Assembly: GCA_021770615.1 (NCBI GenBank)
Contig: JAETQR010000010.1
Location: 1-64,000, forward strand
DNA from: Lachnospiraceae bacterium
GTDB taxonomy: Bacteria > Bacillota_A > Clostridia > Lachnospirales > Lachnospiraceae
Direction of reading: 5' to 3'
Length of the DNA stretch: 64,000 nt
The notes below the pieces were generated by a model. That model had not been told where the DNA came from. It saw only the letters and a program-made list of their open reading frames with translations, and searched no databases. The position numbers and the translations under genes are program-made. Shown here piece after piece: positions 16,542 through 26,028 of this stretch; within the stretch, counting starts at the first letter, position 1, and each line of letters opens with the position of its first letter.

Positions 16542-18047
16542 ATGAGAGGCATTGAAACCCCAATAACGAAAATACGAAAGCAGGTTTTTACGGAAGTTGC
16601 CAGAGTAGCTTTTGAATCCAATAATATTAACGATGATATCGAGGCGATACCATATAAGATCACACCGTCAGACGTGCCGCTGTACCGCGACAGTATTTAC
16701 CGTGAGCGGGCGATCGCATCGGAGCGTGTGAGGCTTGCCATGGGTATGTCGCTTCGTCCGGAGAGCCAGCCCGTTCATATCACGAGCGGACTCAGTGCGA
16801 GCAATATTTCCGATAAATATTACGAGCCGCCTCTTATGCAGGTCATCCCGTCTGCCTGTGCGATGTGTGAAGATAATGTATATGAGGTGACGGATCAATG
16901 CCGTGGCTGTGTGGCGCACCCATGTCATGAGGTCTGTCCGGCGGATGCTATCCATATGGAAAATGGACGTTCCGTCATTGACCGTGATAAATGTATCAAA
17001 TGTGGAAAATGTAAGGCGATCTGTCCGTACGATGCGATTGCGAAAAAACAGCGGCCCTGTGCGTCAGTATGCGGAGTTAAGGCGATCGACAGCGATGAGC
17101 ACGGACGTGCGAGGATCAATGATAAAATATGTGTGAAGTGCGGACAGTGCATGGTAAGCTGTCCATTTGGGGCGATTGCTGACAAATCGCAGATTTTCCA
17201 GCTTATCCAGGCCATGAAACAGGGAGATGAGGTCATTGTGGAGCTGGCGCCTGCTGTCATCGGGCAGTTTGGTACGGATGTGCGGTTGTGGAAGATAAAG
17301 TCGGCGCTGAAAGAGATTGGATTTTCAGAGGTCTATGAGGTGGCGCTCGGTGCGGATATCGGTGCGATCACAGAGGCGAGACATTATGTGCATGAAGTGA
17401 AGACCGGTAAGCTTCCATTTTTGCTTACGTCATGCTGTCCGGCATGGTCGGTCCTCGCCAAAAGGACACTTCCGGAAGAAATGGTAGAAGCTGTGTCAAG
17501 TGCGCTTACTCCGATGGTTGCCACCGCACGTTCGATCAAGCAGAAACATCCGAATGCCAGAGTGGTATTTGTGGGACCGTGTGCGGCGAAAAAGCTTGAG
17601 GCTGCCCGGGAGACAGTGCGGAGTGATGTGGATTTTGTCATTACCTTTGAGGAGCTCGCCGCTATTTTTGAGGCCAAAGGGATCGATATGGAGACCTACG
17701 AGGCGGAGGAGCCGATCCATGACGCTACCGGAGCAGGACGCGGTTACGCAGTTGCCGGAGGAGTAGCCAATGCAATCGAAGAATGTATCAATGAATATTA
17801 CCCGGGGACAGAAGTTTTGATCGAGCATGTAGAGGGGCTCAGTGAGTGCCAGAAGATGCTCCTTATGGCAAAGGCCGGGAAAAAGGATGGTTGCCTGATC
17901 GAGGGAATGGGATGTCCGGGTGGATGTGTAGCCGGTGCGGGCACCAATATTCCTGTGGCAAGAGGGGCACAGGCAGTCCGGAAGTTTGTAAAGGATTCGA
18001 CAAAACCGCTTCCGCCAAAGGAATACTCAGAGATCCAGCTTCCGTAG
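16542..18047 (+). CDS. Monomeric [FeFe] hydrogenase, group-B-like
   Basis: This 501-residue iron-sulfur enzyme interconverts H2 with protons and electrons. Ferredoxin-type cysteine motifs occupy about residues 105-215 (CRGC, CIKCGKCKAICP, CVKCGQCMVSCP), enough for two or more [4Fe-4S] clusters. The H-cluster motifs are TSCCPAW (about residue 297), GPCAAKK (about 345), and GCPGGC (about 457). The pattern TSCCPAW with GPCAAKK is that of group B enzymes, not the group A TSCSPGW/MPCxxKK set. The protein lies 50 bases after the histidine kinase. No hydE, hydF or hydG maturation gene lies in this window. The group assignment is from motif memory and not from a tree. Confidence 0.9.
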   Translation: MRGIETPITKIRKQVFTEVARVAFESNNINDDIEAIPYKITPSDVPLYRDSIYRERAIASERVRLAMGMSLRPESQPVHITSGLSASNISDKYYEPPLMQVIPSACAMCEDNVYEVTDQCRGCVAHPCHEVCPADAIHMENGRSVIDRDKCIKCGKCKAICPYDAIAKKQRPCASVCGVKAIDSDEHGRARINDKICVKCGQCMVSCPFGAIADKSQIFQLIQAMKQGDEVIVELAPAVIGQFGTDVRLWKIKSALKEIGFSEVYEVALGADIGAITEARHYVHEVKTGKLPFLLTSCCPAWSVLAKRTLPEEMVEAVSSALTPMVATARSIKQKHPNARVVFVGPCAAKKLEAARETVRSDVDFVITFEELAAIFEAKGIDMETYEAEEPIHDATGAGRGYAVAGGVANAIEECINEYYPGTEVLIEHVEGLSECQKMLLMAKAGKKDGCLIEGMGCPGGCVAGAGTNIPVARGAQAVRKFVKDSTKPLPPKEYSEIQLP

Positions 18048-18231
18048 TCCGATGGCATCGGGCCGGACGGATGGTATATCGGCTGGGTAGAAAAAGTGTG
18101 TAAAGAATATCATAAAATCTCCATTCAGCGGATCCGGGGAAAGAGAGTTTCCCGTCTGAGTTATGCTTTGGCAGAGGTTTCGCGCTGGAATGGAGATTTG
18201 TTGTTTGGATCGTTGGCATATGGAGAAGAAT

Positions 18232-20067
18232 ATGAGTATTACGAATATTGCAAAGAAAAATATAATAGGAGCGGTTCTGCTTGTTCTTGTGCTGAGTGTG
18301 GTTCCGCTTATCGTGTCTGCTTACCATTACGAAGTCAAGTTGGATTCCTATCCATGGTTTTCGGGCAGTACAACTTATGATTTCTTTTTGTACTGGAAAG
18401 GAGAAGCTCTCCTTCTTCTTTGTGGCCTGCTTGCTCTTTATGTGGCGGTGAAAATGTGTTTTGTGAACAAAAATCTGTTTGGGCGGACCGACCGTAAATA
18501 CCTGATTCCTCTTATTCTCTATTTTATTATGTGTGTATTGTCTACTCTTTTTTCAGAGCATAAGGAAATGGCAATATGGGGCGGTTATGAACAGTGGGAG
18601 GGGATGCTGATCTTAGGGGCTTATGTATTTGTGCTCCTGTCAGCTTACGGCCTGGTCAAAGGAGAGACGGAGTTAACTATTATCCGGTATGGACTGCTGG
18701 CCGGGGTACTGGTTTTATCTTTCCTCAGCATGCGGCAGTTTATGGGAGAGGATTTTTTCAGGACGCCTATGGGAAAAGCTGTCATGAATTTTATGAGTGA
18801 CAAAAAGTTGAATTTTACCTTTAATTTTGAGAGGGGACGGGTATACTCCACACTGTATAATCCAAATTATGTGGGTTCGTATGTGGCGCTTATGCTGCCC
18901 GTCATGTTGTCGTTTGTATCACTGAAAAAGAGGGTGCTTTCGATTGTTCGCAGTCTGTTGGCGGTGCTGGCAGCAGTCTGGCTTGTCATCATGCTGGTCG
19001 GTTCCGAGTCTGTGACGGGCTGTATCGGAGTCGTGGCATCATTTTTACTTTTTGCCGTATTTATGGTCACGAATATGAAAAAGCATCCGGTCTGTGCTGC
19101 TGCTGTTTCCGTGTTATGCGTGGGGATATTTGCCGGAGTGGTTTTGATCAATAAACCTGTTTTTGAGTACGGGTTAAATAAGATAAAGAGCCCGACGCCA
19201 AATCATTTTGTGGTGAAGAGCATGGTCTCTAAAGAGGGGCTTTTATACATTACTACGAAAGATGATGATGTACTTAAGCTTAATGTGTACATAGAAGATG
19301 GTTCGTATATGTATGAGGCGGCAGATGAGGATGGGAAGTCTGTCGGGATATACAGGGATGAAGCGACGTCCCGGATGAAATTTGAGGATGACCGTTTTCA
19401 GAATATTGAGATTTATGAAAAAGGGATTCAGGTGGGGGATGACGAATATGATGCCTTTGTTGTGGCGACCCCGTCCGAGAGTAAGGAATATACTGTAGTG
19501 CTGGAAAAGGCAAGCTATGCGGTTGGATTGAACCAGACGTTTTACAAGATGTATAATGCATTTGGAAAGATTGACGATCTTCGGGAGATAAAGCGCATCG
19601 GGTTTGAAGACAGCCAGCACTTCGGAAGCCGCAGGGGGTATATATGGTCCCGGACGATCCCGCTTTTGGGAGAGCATCTCCTGCTTGGTTCAGGCCCGAA
19701 TACATTTGTCTATGAATTTCCGAATGATGACTATGTGGGCATGAAAAATGTCGGATATGACGGTGCTACGGTTACGAAGCCGCACAATATGTTTATGCAG
19801 ATCTTCGTTCAGACAGGTTTGGTTTCCCTGCTGGCTTTTCTGGTATTATATGCTGTTTATTTTGTGGAGTGTGTCCGGATGTATATGAGAAAGACAGAAT
19901 ACCATGCGATGGAAATAACAGGGATCGGTATTCTTCTCGGGACGTTTGGATATCTTGTGACTGGCCTCGCCAATGATTCCACGGTTGCAGTTGCACCGCT
20001 GTACTGGTGTCTGCTGGGCGTCGGAATGGCGGTAAACCGTTATAATAAAAAGGCAAAGGGGAGATAG
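18232..20067 (+). CDS. O-antigen-ligase/polymerase-like (Wzy_C) membrane protein
   Basis: This 611-residue membrane protein has about ten to twelve hydrophobic segments. A large external domain of about 200 residues lies between the N-terminal membrane block and the last segments. The GSGPNTFVYEFP region and the following histidine-containing KPHNMFMQI stretch are typical of the Wzy_C/O-antigen-ligase family, in which they form part of the active site for moving lipid-linked glycans. ATG 18232 is preferred because GGAG lies 6 bases before it. In a Gram-positive cell the likely role is polymerising or attaching a surface glycan. The next gene starts 3 bases after its stop, so the two are coupled. 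Confidence 0.82.
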   Translation: MSITNIAKKNIIGAVLLVLVLSVVPLIVSAYHYEVKLDSYPWFSGSTTYDFFLYWKGEALLLLCGLLALYVAVKMCFVNKNLFGRTDRKYLIPLILYFIMCVLSTLFSEHKEMAIWGGYEQWEGMLILGAYVFVLLSAYGLVKGETELTIIRYGLLAGVLVLSFLSMRQFMGEDFFRTPMGKAVMNFMSDKKLNFTFNFERGRVYSTLYNPNYVGSYVALMLPVMLSFVSLKKRVLSIVRSLLAVLAAVWLVIMLVGSESVTGCIGVVASFLLFAVFMVTNMKKHPVCAAAVSVLCVGIFAGVVLINKPVFEYGLNKIKSPTPNHFVVKSMVSKEGLLYITTKDDDVLKLNVYIEDGSYMYEAADEDGKSVGIYRDEATSRMKFEDDRFQNIEIYEKGIQVGDDEYDAFVVATPSESKEYTVVLEKASYAVGLNQTFYKMYNAFGKIDDLREIKRIGFEDSQHFGSRRGYIWSRTIPLLGEHLLLGSGPNTFVYEFPNDDYVGMKNVGYDGATVTKPHNMFMQIFVQTGLVSLLAFLVLYAVYFVECVRMYMRKTEYHAMEITGIGILLGTFGYLVTGLANDSTVAVAPLYWCLLGVGMAVNRYNKKAKGR

Positions 20068-20070
20068 GCA

Positions 20071-21822
20071 TTGGCAAAGAAAATACTGCTTACAGCGATC
20101 AATGCAAAATATATCCACTCGAATCTGGCGATATATTCCCTGCGGGCCAATGCGGGGAAATATGAGGAACTGGTGGAGCTTGCAGAATATACGATCAATC
20201 ACCGGCCGGATGAGATCCTCGAGGGGATTTATAAGAGAGAGCCGGATGTCGTGGGTTTTTCCTGTTATATATGGAATATTGAATCTGTACTCTGTGTGGC
20301 GGAGAATCTGAAGAAGGTGCTTCCTCATGTCATGATCGTACTGGGAGGCCCCGAAGTTTCTTATGATGCGAAACAGGTTCTTGAACAGCACCGGTATATA
20401 GATTTTATCATGATCGGGGAGGGAGAGCACACGTTCCGGGAATTTCTCGGGTGTTATGCAGAAGGAAAAATGGAGGAGCTTGCCACGGTGTGCGGCCTCT
20501 GTTTCCGGCGGATGGGAAAATGTATCGTGACGCCGCCCAGGATGCCGGCGGATATGGATGAGTTATGTTTTCCGTACCGGAGCGTGACCGATATGGAAAA
20601 CCGGATCATTTATTATGAGACGATCCGGGGTTGTCCGTTTTCGTGCAGTTACTGCCTTTCTTCTGTTGAGAAAAGCGTCCGTTTCCGGAAGTGTTCGACG
20701 GTTTTTGAGGAACTGTCTTTTTTTCTGGAAAATAAGGTCAGACAGGTGAAGTTTGTGGACCGGACTTTTAACTGTGACCATGAGCATGCCTACCAGATCT
20801 GGAACTATATTTATGAGCATGATAATGGTATCACGAATTTTCATTTTGAAATCGGGGGAGATCTTCTGAGGGAAGAGGATTTTGAGTTGTTTCGGAAATT
20901 CCGTCCCGGACTGGTTCAGTTTGAAATCGGCGTGCAGTCGGCAAACAAGGAGACGATCAAGGCCATCCGCCGGAAAATGGATCTGCCTGTCCTGAAAGAT
21001 CATATTGAAAGAGTCCGGCAAACCGGAAAGATCCACCAGCATCTGGATCTTATCGCAGGACTCCCTTATGAGGATTATGAGTCCTTTCACAACTCCTTTA
21101 ACGAGGTATATGGCATGAAACCGGATCAGCTTCAGCTCGGTTTTTTGAAATTGCTAAAAGGTTCTTATATGCAGGAGATGTGCGGGGAGTATGGGATAAA
21201 GTACGGAAGTCGGCCACCCTATGAAGTATTGTGTACCAAATGGCTCTCCTATGCGGATCTATTGAAACTGAAGCAGGTGGAGGAGATGGTGGAGGTTTAT
21301 TATAACAGTTTTCAGTTCCGGGCAACGATGGCGCTTTTAGAGAACTGTGGTAAAGATGCTTTCCGGATGTATGAAGATCTGGGAAAATATTATGAAAAAA
21401 ATGGTTATTTCGGAAAGAAGCACAGTCGTATTGCCAGATATGAAATTTTATGGGAATATGTGACAGAGCGTTATGCCGGGTTGAAGGAAGAGTTTCGGCA
21501 GACACTCACGTATGACTTGTATCTTCGGGATTATGTTAAGTCTCCGCCGGAGTTTGTAAAGAAGAGAGAAGAGGATTATCTGGCTTCTGTGAGAACGTTT
21601 CTGGACAGGGAGGCGGCGGAGCCCGAAATCCTTTCAGAGTACCGGGGATATGTACCAAGGCAGTTGTTTCACATGGTATATGTCGATGAGTTTACGCTGG
21701 ATTTTGAAACGCTTCTGACGCAAGGGAGGGCAGAGAAGGGGAAGGCCTATTCTCTTGTGTTTGATTACAAAAAAAGAAATCCGCTCAGCCACAGTGCAAG
21801 GGTTGCGAGGGTGTTGTTCTGA
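20071..21822 (+). CDS. B12-binding-domain radical SAM protein (DUF4080 type)
   Basis: This 583-residue enzyme has an N-terminal cobalamin-binding-like Rossmann domain (about residues 1-140, with VLGGPEVSYD). The radical SAM core follows, with the CxxxCxxC motif in CPFSCSYC (about residue 188) holding the [4Fe-4S] cluster. The C-terminal part corresponds to the DUF4080 domain. The start is a TTG at 20071 with AGGGGAGA before it, and it is tightly coupled to the glycan ligase-like gene upstream. The substrate is not known, and the coupling does not prove a shared pathway. Confidence 0.88.
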   Translation: MAKKILLTAINAKYIHSNLAIYSLRANAGKYEELVELAEYTINHRPDEILEGIYKREPDVVGFSCYIWNIESVLCVAENLKKVLPHVMIVLGGPEVSYDAKQVLEQHRYIDFIMIGEGEHTFREFLGCYAEGKMEELATVCGLCFRRMGKCIVTPPRMPADMDELCFPYRSVTDMENRIIYYETIRGCPFSCSYCLSSVEKSVRFRKCSTVFEELSFFLENKVRQVKFVDRTFNCDHEHAYQIWNYIYEHDNGITNFHFEIGGDLLREEDFELFRKFRPGLVQFEIGVQSANKETIKAIRRKMDLPVLKDHIERVRQTGKIHQHLDLIAGLPYEDYESFHNSFNEVYGMKPDQLQLGFLKLLKGSYMQEMCGEYGIKYGSRPPYEVLCTKWLSYADLLKLKQVEEMVEVYYNSFQFRATMALLENCGKDAFRMYEDLGKYYEKNGYFGKKHSRIARYEILWEYVTERYAGLKEEFRQTLTYDLYLRDYVKSPPEFVKKREEDYLASVRTFLDREAAEPEILSEYRGYVPRQLFHMVYVDEFTLDFETLLTQGRAEKGKAYSLVFDYKKRNPLSHSARVARVLF

Positions 21823-21850
21823 GCGGGAATGGACGATATAAACAGAAGGA

Positions 21851-22468
21851 TCAAAGAAGTTGACGCAAATGTTCTACAAGGGTAGAAGAATGTGGCAGTC
21901 CGGAGGATTCAACTTCTTTTATGAGTTCAGATATTTTGTATGACTGGCCCATAGCGGCATAAACATCAGCAAGCGCCTTGTAGTTGCGTGCACTTTGGGA
22001 ACCGGAGTCAAGACACAGGCGGAATACGGATGCCGCTTCTGTCAGAAGCCCGGTCTGGAAATAAGCATTTCCTAAATTTGAAAGATTCATTAAAAAAGAA
22101 TTAAAATTTTCATCATAATCGGATAAGGTCTTGAAATTTCCTACGCCATATGCTAACTTTAAATCTGTATTGGTATACCCGGACAAGTCCATCATAGGAA
22201 GGTCCAGGCTGTCAAGAACCTTTTTCTGGTAATAGCATGTATTTTCATCGTTGCTGTCCGGCATAGGGATCTGGTCTTTACTGATCTGCAGTAGTGGAAG
22301 CTCTGAAATGTCTTTGTTTCTGGCGCAGTTAGCTTCTTCTTCGCGCCGCCAGAATTCTTCTGCCGTGCGGGCTTCTTTTTTCCCGGCTTTGTGCTTTTCA
22401 TAGTGCATCCACGCGATGAAGATCAAAAAGCAGACAAAGAGTGAAGGAAATGGAATATTTTCAAACAT
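21851..22468 (-). CDS. Membrane-anchored TPR-like protein
   Basis: This protein of about 205 residues has an N-terminal membrane anchor (FPSLFVCFLIFIAWM) and a charged linker. A C-terminal helical region resembles two or three tetratricopeptide repeats (LSNLGNAYFQTGLLTEAASV, then YKALADVYAAMGQSYK). ATG 22468 is chosen because AAAGG sits about 9 bases upstream; ATGs at 22477 and 22489 are possible but poorly placed. TPR proteins usually hold protein partners. It has no co-directional neighbour and its partner is unknown. Confidence 0.7.
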   Translation of the reverse strand: MFENIPFPSLFVCFLIFIAWMHYEKHKAGKKEARTAEEFWRREEEANCARNKDISELPLLQISKDQIPMPDSNDENTCYYQKKVLDSLDLPMMDLSGYTNTDLKLAYGVGNFKTLSDYDENFNSFLMNLSNLGNAYFQTGLLTEAASVFRLCLDSGSQSARNYKALADVYAAMGQSYKISELIKEVESSGLPHSSTLVEHLRQLL

Positions 22469-22507
22469 TTTATTCATCCTTTCGGTCATATAAATGATAC
22501 CAGGATC

Positions 22508-22680
22508 AAAAGGTCATGCTGTTCATGCTTGCATGAAAAAGCATGACCTTGGGACCCGCAAAAATATGAGAATGAAGCCCGGTCAGGGCGAAATTCGAAT
22601 ATTTTTAGAATTGCGTGAGCACGTAGTGCGGAGCAATTCGTGGTATCAGTTTGGGGCAAAATACTTTTTGGCCCAAACAT
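22508..22680. repeat. Intergenic stretch with three successive hairpins
   Basis: An 11-bp stem (AAGGTCATGCT at 22508-22518 with its complement near 22539-22549) encloses a second one (TTCATG with CATGAA). A second hairpin pairs GAATTGC with GCAATTC (about 22610-22641), and a third pairs GTTTGGGGC with GGCCCAAAC near the end. No protein frame with a good ribosome site covers it. The density of hairpins suggests a structured RNA leader or a dispersed repeat upstream of the small membrane protein. Confidence 0.45.
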
Positions 22681-22727
22681 CATATAAATACAAATTGTTA
22701 ATACTATCTATAAGGAGGCAAAACATA

Positions 22728-22829
22728 ATGATGAATCGTAAAAAGCAGCGGACTATCGCTGTGATAATCTGCGTAATACTTATTATATCCATGTTGGCAG
22801 GGATTTTGCTGCCATATGTAGTAGACTGA
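22728..22829 (+). CDS. 33-residue single-span membrane peptide
   Basis: The peptide starts at ATG 22728 (a second ATG follows directly), behind a strong AAGGAGG at 22712-22718. It has four positive charges at the N-terminus, then one hydrophobic helix (TIAVIICVILIISMLAGIL), and ends in VVD. It resembles tiny membrane proteins such as Prli42 of stressosome systems in size and layout, but I cannot call it by sequence. It lies 51 bases upstream of the VanW gene. Confidence 0.6.
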   Translation: MMNRKKQRTIAVIICVILIISMLAGILLPYVVD

Positions 22830-22880
22830 TCATAGTATAGTTTAATACAGGTTAGGCAAATGTGCAAGGGAGGACTTTCA

Positions 22881-24497
22881 TTGAGGAGAAGAGGAATTGC
22901 AGCAGTACTGGTTATCCTGTTCATGGTTGCGCTCATTGCAGCCTATGTATTGTTCAGCTACGGGAAGATCAAGCCCGACGAGGACAAGATATGTGACGGG
23001 ATCAAAGTAGACCAGATCGACATAGGTGGCATGACAAAGGAAGAAGCCGCGAATGCGGTTAATACCCACATTCAAAAACTGGGGAGCCGGATCGTGCAGG
23101 TTGATGTAAATGGAAAACAGGCCGCAGCTACAGTAAGTGAGCTGGGGTATACGTATGCTGCCGGAGACTACCTGGAAGAGGCTATAAAGGTGGGGAAAAA
23201 TGGAAATATTATAGAAAATTATAAGGAGATCAAACAGGCGTCACAGGGTAAGATCAGCTATTCGATTTCCTCTTCCGTGAATGAAGAAGCATTAAATGAA
23301 TTTGTAAAAAAGAAATGCGGGAAACTTTGTACCAGAGCGAAAAATGCTACCGTCAAGATGGAAAATGGTGAATTTGTGTATTCCGAATCCCGGGATGGAG
23401 TAAGCATTGATGAGGAAGAGACTACCCGCATGATCAAAGAGGCAGTAGAAGCGGCAGCGGATGACGCTACGATACAGATCGCAGCAAATGTGAAGGTGGA
23501 GCAGCCGGCCGTATCGCAGGAGACAGCAGCGAAATGTAAAGACAAGATCGGAACCTTTTCGACTACTTATAATGCGGGAAATGTCAATCGTACAAAAAAT
23601 CTTGCCAATGCCGCGAGACTTATAAGCGGTTCGGTTGTATATCCCGGTGAGACATTTTCCGTGCATGACACAATATCGCCGCTCACAGAGGAAAATGGGT
23701 ATTATGAGGCGGCTTCCTATAATAACGGAAAGGTGGAAGATAGTCTCGGAGGCGGGGTGTGCCAGGTCTCTACAACACTTTATAATGCGGTATTGAAGGC
23801 AGAGCTTGAAATCGCCGAGAGAAGCCCGCACTCGATGGTCGTGAGTTATGTGGAACCGTCGATGGATGCTGCGATCGCCGGAGATTATAAGGATTTTAAA
23901 TTTAAGAATAATACGACAGTCCCGATTTATATTCAGGGAGGGACTTACGGTAGTACGATTTATTTTAATATATATGGTGAGGAGACGAGAAGTGCAGACA
24001 GGAAGGTCCGCTATGAGTCGGAGGTCACGGAAGAGATCCAGCCGGGGGCAGATAAGGTGACTTATGATAAGACAAAACCAGAGTCTTATATGAAGGTAGA
24101 GCAGGAGGCACATATCGGTTATAAGGCAAAGCTCTGGAAGATCGTTACGCAGAATGGGAAGGAAGAGAAGACCCAGATAAATTCCAGTACGTATTCTGCT
24201 TCGCCCAGATATATTACCAGAGGGTCGAAGAAGGAGCCGGCGGCGACAGCCAAACCGACAGCTAAGCCGGATGATCCTAAGAAGTCAAAGTCCGGAAATT
24301 CCGGAAGTAAAACAGATGATGCGGGTGGAAGCTCCGGCAGTACAGGAGGAAATAACAAGGGAAGACAGGGCACCGGGAATGGAACAGGCGAAGGCGGGGG
24401 GATAGTCACGCCGGTACCTCAGGTCACTCCGGTGCCACAGGAAGATGGCATGACAGGAAATGCGATCCCATCAGATGGGACGGGGCAGATCCGGTAA
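22881..24497 (+). CDS. VanW family protein with peptidoglycan-binding-like domain
   Basis: This protein of about 538 residues has an N-terminal membrane segment followed by a YoaR-like putative peptidoglycan-binding domain (about residues 35-220). The VanW domain follows, with YPGETFSVHDTISP and LGGGVCQVSTTLYNA (about residues 255-400). The last 110 residues are a low-complexity Lys/Pro/Gly/Ser tail. TTG 22881 with GGGAGG seven bases upstream is favoured over ATG 22860. VanW proteins occur in some vancomycin-resistance clusters, but most, like this one, stand alone and are thought to act at the cell wall. Confidence 0.87.
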   Translation: MRRRGIAAVLVILFMVALIAAYVLFSYGKIKPDEDKICDGIKVDQIDIGGMTKEEAANAVNTHIQKLGSRIVQVDVNGKQAAATVSELGYTYAAGDYLEEAIKVGKNGNIIENYKEIKQASQGKISYSISSSVNEEALNEFVKKKCGKLCTRAKNATVKMENGEFVYSESRDGVSIDEEETTRMIKEAVEAAADDATIQIAANVKVEQPAVSQETAAKCKDKIGTFSTTYNAGNVNRTKNLANAARLISGSVVYPGETFSVHDTISPLTEENGYYEAASYNNGKVEDSLGGGVCQVSTTLYNAVLKAELEIAERSPHSMVVSYVEPSMDAAIAGDYKDFKFKNNTTVPIYIQGGTYGSTIYFNIYGEETRSADRKVRYESEVTEEIQPGADKVTYDKTKPESYMKVEQEAHIGYKAKLWKIVTQNGKEEKTQINSSTYSASPRYITRGSKKEPAATAKPTAKPDDPKKSKSGNSGSKTDDAGGSSGSTGGNNKGRQGTGNGTGEGGGIVTPVPQVTPVPQEDGMTGNAIPSDGTGQIR

Positions 24498-24550
24498 ACG
24501 GAAAATGTAAAAATGCCAGTTTATCCGGGAGTCTGAAAGAGAGGGATAGG

Positions 24551-25510
24551 ATGCATACCGGAAAAGTAAAAGAGAGTATACTGAGACGTTCTGTGTTAAA
24601 AAAGATCAGGTATAAGAGTGAAGAAGTTCTCTCTGGCCCGTCTGTGGGCAAGGATGCGGTAAGAGTCCGTTTGGACGACAAAAGATGTATCGTGTTTTCC
24701 AGTAATCCGGTCACCGGGCGTGCGGAGACCGTGGGAGAAATGGCATTTTACAGAATGGCAAATGATATTGCGGCATCCGGTGCTGTGCCCGCTGGTATGC
24801 TTATCAATATTGTCCTTCCTGAAGGAAGCGAAGAGAGAGAACTGAAAAATATAATGGAGCAGATCGGCATGCTTGCAAAAGAGCATAAAGTCGATATCCT
24901 CGGGGGACATACCGAGGTCAGTCCAATCGTATCGGCACCGCTCTTATCGGTCGTCGGAACTGGTTATGCGGATGCAGGAGTTTTTGTGGATAGCAGCCGG
25001 CTGGTTCCCGGGATGAATCTGGTCATGACAAAGTGGGCCGGAGCGTCCGGTGCGGCATGGCTGGCCTGTGATAAAAAGGATGTCTTGGAGACCCGCTTTT
25101 CCCATACATTTTTAGAGGAGGCGGGGAGATTTTCGAAGCAGTGTGGATGTATACGGGATGCCTGGATCGCAGGGGAACTGGGGGCTGTTGCTATGCACAA
25201 TGCCTCGGCGGACGGTGTGTTTGGTGCGCTGTGGGAGTTTGGGGAGGCGTCCGGAACCGGCCTTACGGTAGATCTGAAAAAAATACCGATCCGGCAGGAG
25301 ACGGTGGAGATCTGTGAGTTTTTTGACCTGAACCCGTATATGATCTCTTCAGAGGGCGTTCTTTTAGTCGGTACGACAGAGGGGGAGAAGCTTGTCGCCG
25401 AATATGAAAAGGCCGGCATCATGGCTGCAGTAGTAGGAACAGTAAGTGAGGGCAATGACAGGATCGTGAGAAATGGAGATGAGACACGGTTTCTTGTGCC
25501 TCCGGGCTAA
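24551..25510 (+). CDS. AIR-synthase-related (HypE-like) protein
   Basis: This 319-residue protein belongs to the PurM/HypE/SelD ATP-binding superfamily. The N-terminal half has AVRVRLDDKRCIVFSSN and GEMAFYRMANDIAASGAVP, followed by a GGHTEVSP motif; the C-terminal half ends near RFLVPPG. It lacks the terminal cysteine that HypE needs to transfer cyanide to [NiFe] hydrogenase, so it is probably not a true HypE. It precedes the Lrp regulator by 29 bases and may be in one transcript with it and the aminotransferase. The reaction is unknown. Confidence 0.8.
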   Translation: MHTGKVKESILRRSVLKKIRYKSEEVLSGPSVGKDAVRVRLDDKRCIVFSSNPVTGRAETVGEMAFYRMANDIAASGAVPAGMLINIVLPEGSEERELKNIMEQIGMLAKEHKVDILGGHTEVSPIVSAPLLSVVGTGYADAGVFVDSSRLVPGMNLVMTKWAGASGAAWLACDKKDVLETRFSHTFLEEAGRFSKQCGCIRDAWIAGELGAVAMHNASADGVFGALWEFGEASGTGLTVDLKKIPIRQETVEICEFFDLNPYMISSEGVLLVGTTEGEKLVAEYEKAGIMAAVVGTVSEGNDRIVRNGDETRFLVPPG

Positions 25511-25539
25511 AACATATATCAGTTAAAGTGAGGGAAATG

Positions 25540-26028
25540 ATGTTACAGGAAGAGGTTCTAAAAAATATTTCAAAAAATGCAAAGGTTAAAACAGAGGATC
25601 TGGCGGCAATGCTGGGAGTGACGCCGCAGGAAGTCGACCAGTGTATCCGGGAGATGGAAGAAAGCGGCGTGATATGCGGGTATCCGGCCTTGATCAACTG
25701 GGATAAGACGGATAATGAAATCGTCACGGCGCTGATCGAGGTCAAGGTAGTCCCGCAGCGGGGGCGTGGTTTTGACAAGGTGGCGCAACGGATCTACCAG
25801 TTCGATGAGGTGGAAAGTGTGTATCTTATGAGCGGAGGATTTGACCTGACCGTGATCATAGAGGGAAAGAGCATGAAGGAGGTGGCCCGGTTTGTGGCGA
25901 CCAAGCTTTCACCGATGGAGTCCATTGTCAGTACGGCGACTTATTTTGTCCTGAAAAAGTATAAAGAACACGGACTTCCGCTTGTGAAAAAAACAAATGA
26001 AGATGAGAGGATGCTGATCACACCATGA
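25540..26028 (+). CDS. Lrp/AsnC-family transcriptional regulator
   Basis: This protein of about 162 residues has an N-terminal helix-turn-helix (VKTEDLAAMLGVTPQEVDQC) and a C-terminal RAM ligand-binding domain (VESVYLMSGGFDLTVIIEG). Lrp proteins sense amino acids and form octamers. ATG 25540 has GAGGG five bases before; an earlier GTG at 25528 is inside that ribosome site. Its stop overlaps the ATG of the aminotransferase by 4 bases, so the regulator probably controls or senses products of that enzyme. Confidence 0.9.
   Translation: MLQEEVLKNISKNAKVKTEDLAAMLGVTPQEVDQCIREMEESGVICGYPALINWDKTDNEIVTALIEVKVVPQRGRGFDKVAQRIYQFDEVESVYLMSGGFDLTVIIEGKSMKEVARFVATKLSPMESIVSTATYFVLKKYKEHGLPLVKKTNEDERMLITP

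Noticed and set aside
22494..22727. Upstream extension of the 33-residue membrane peptide
   Set aside because: The in-frame extension runs through palindromes; the only good ribosome site is at 22712-22718.
22881..24497. VanW as evidence of vancomycin resistance
   Set aside because: There are no vanH, vanA/B, vanX, vanR or vanS genes around it; stand-alone VanW proteins are common.
24551..25510. HypE maturation protein of a [NiFe] hydrogenase
   Set aside because: The C-terminal Cys of HypE is absent and no other hyp genes are nearby.
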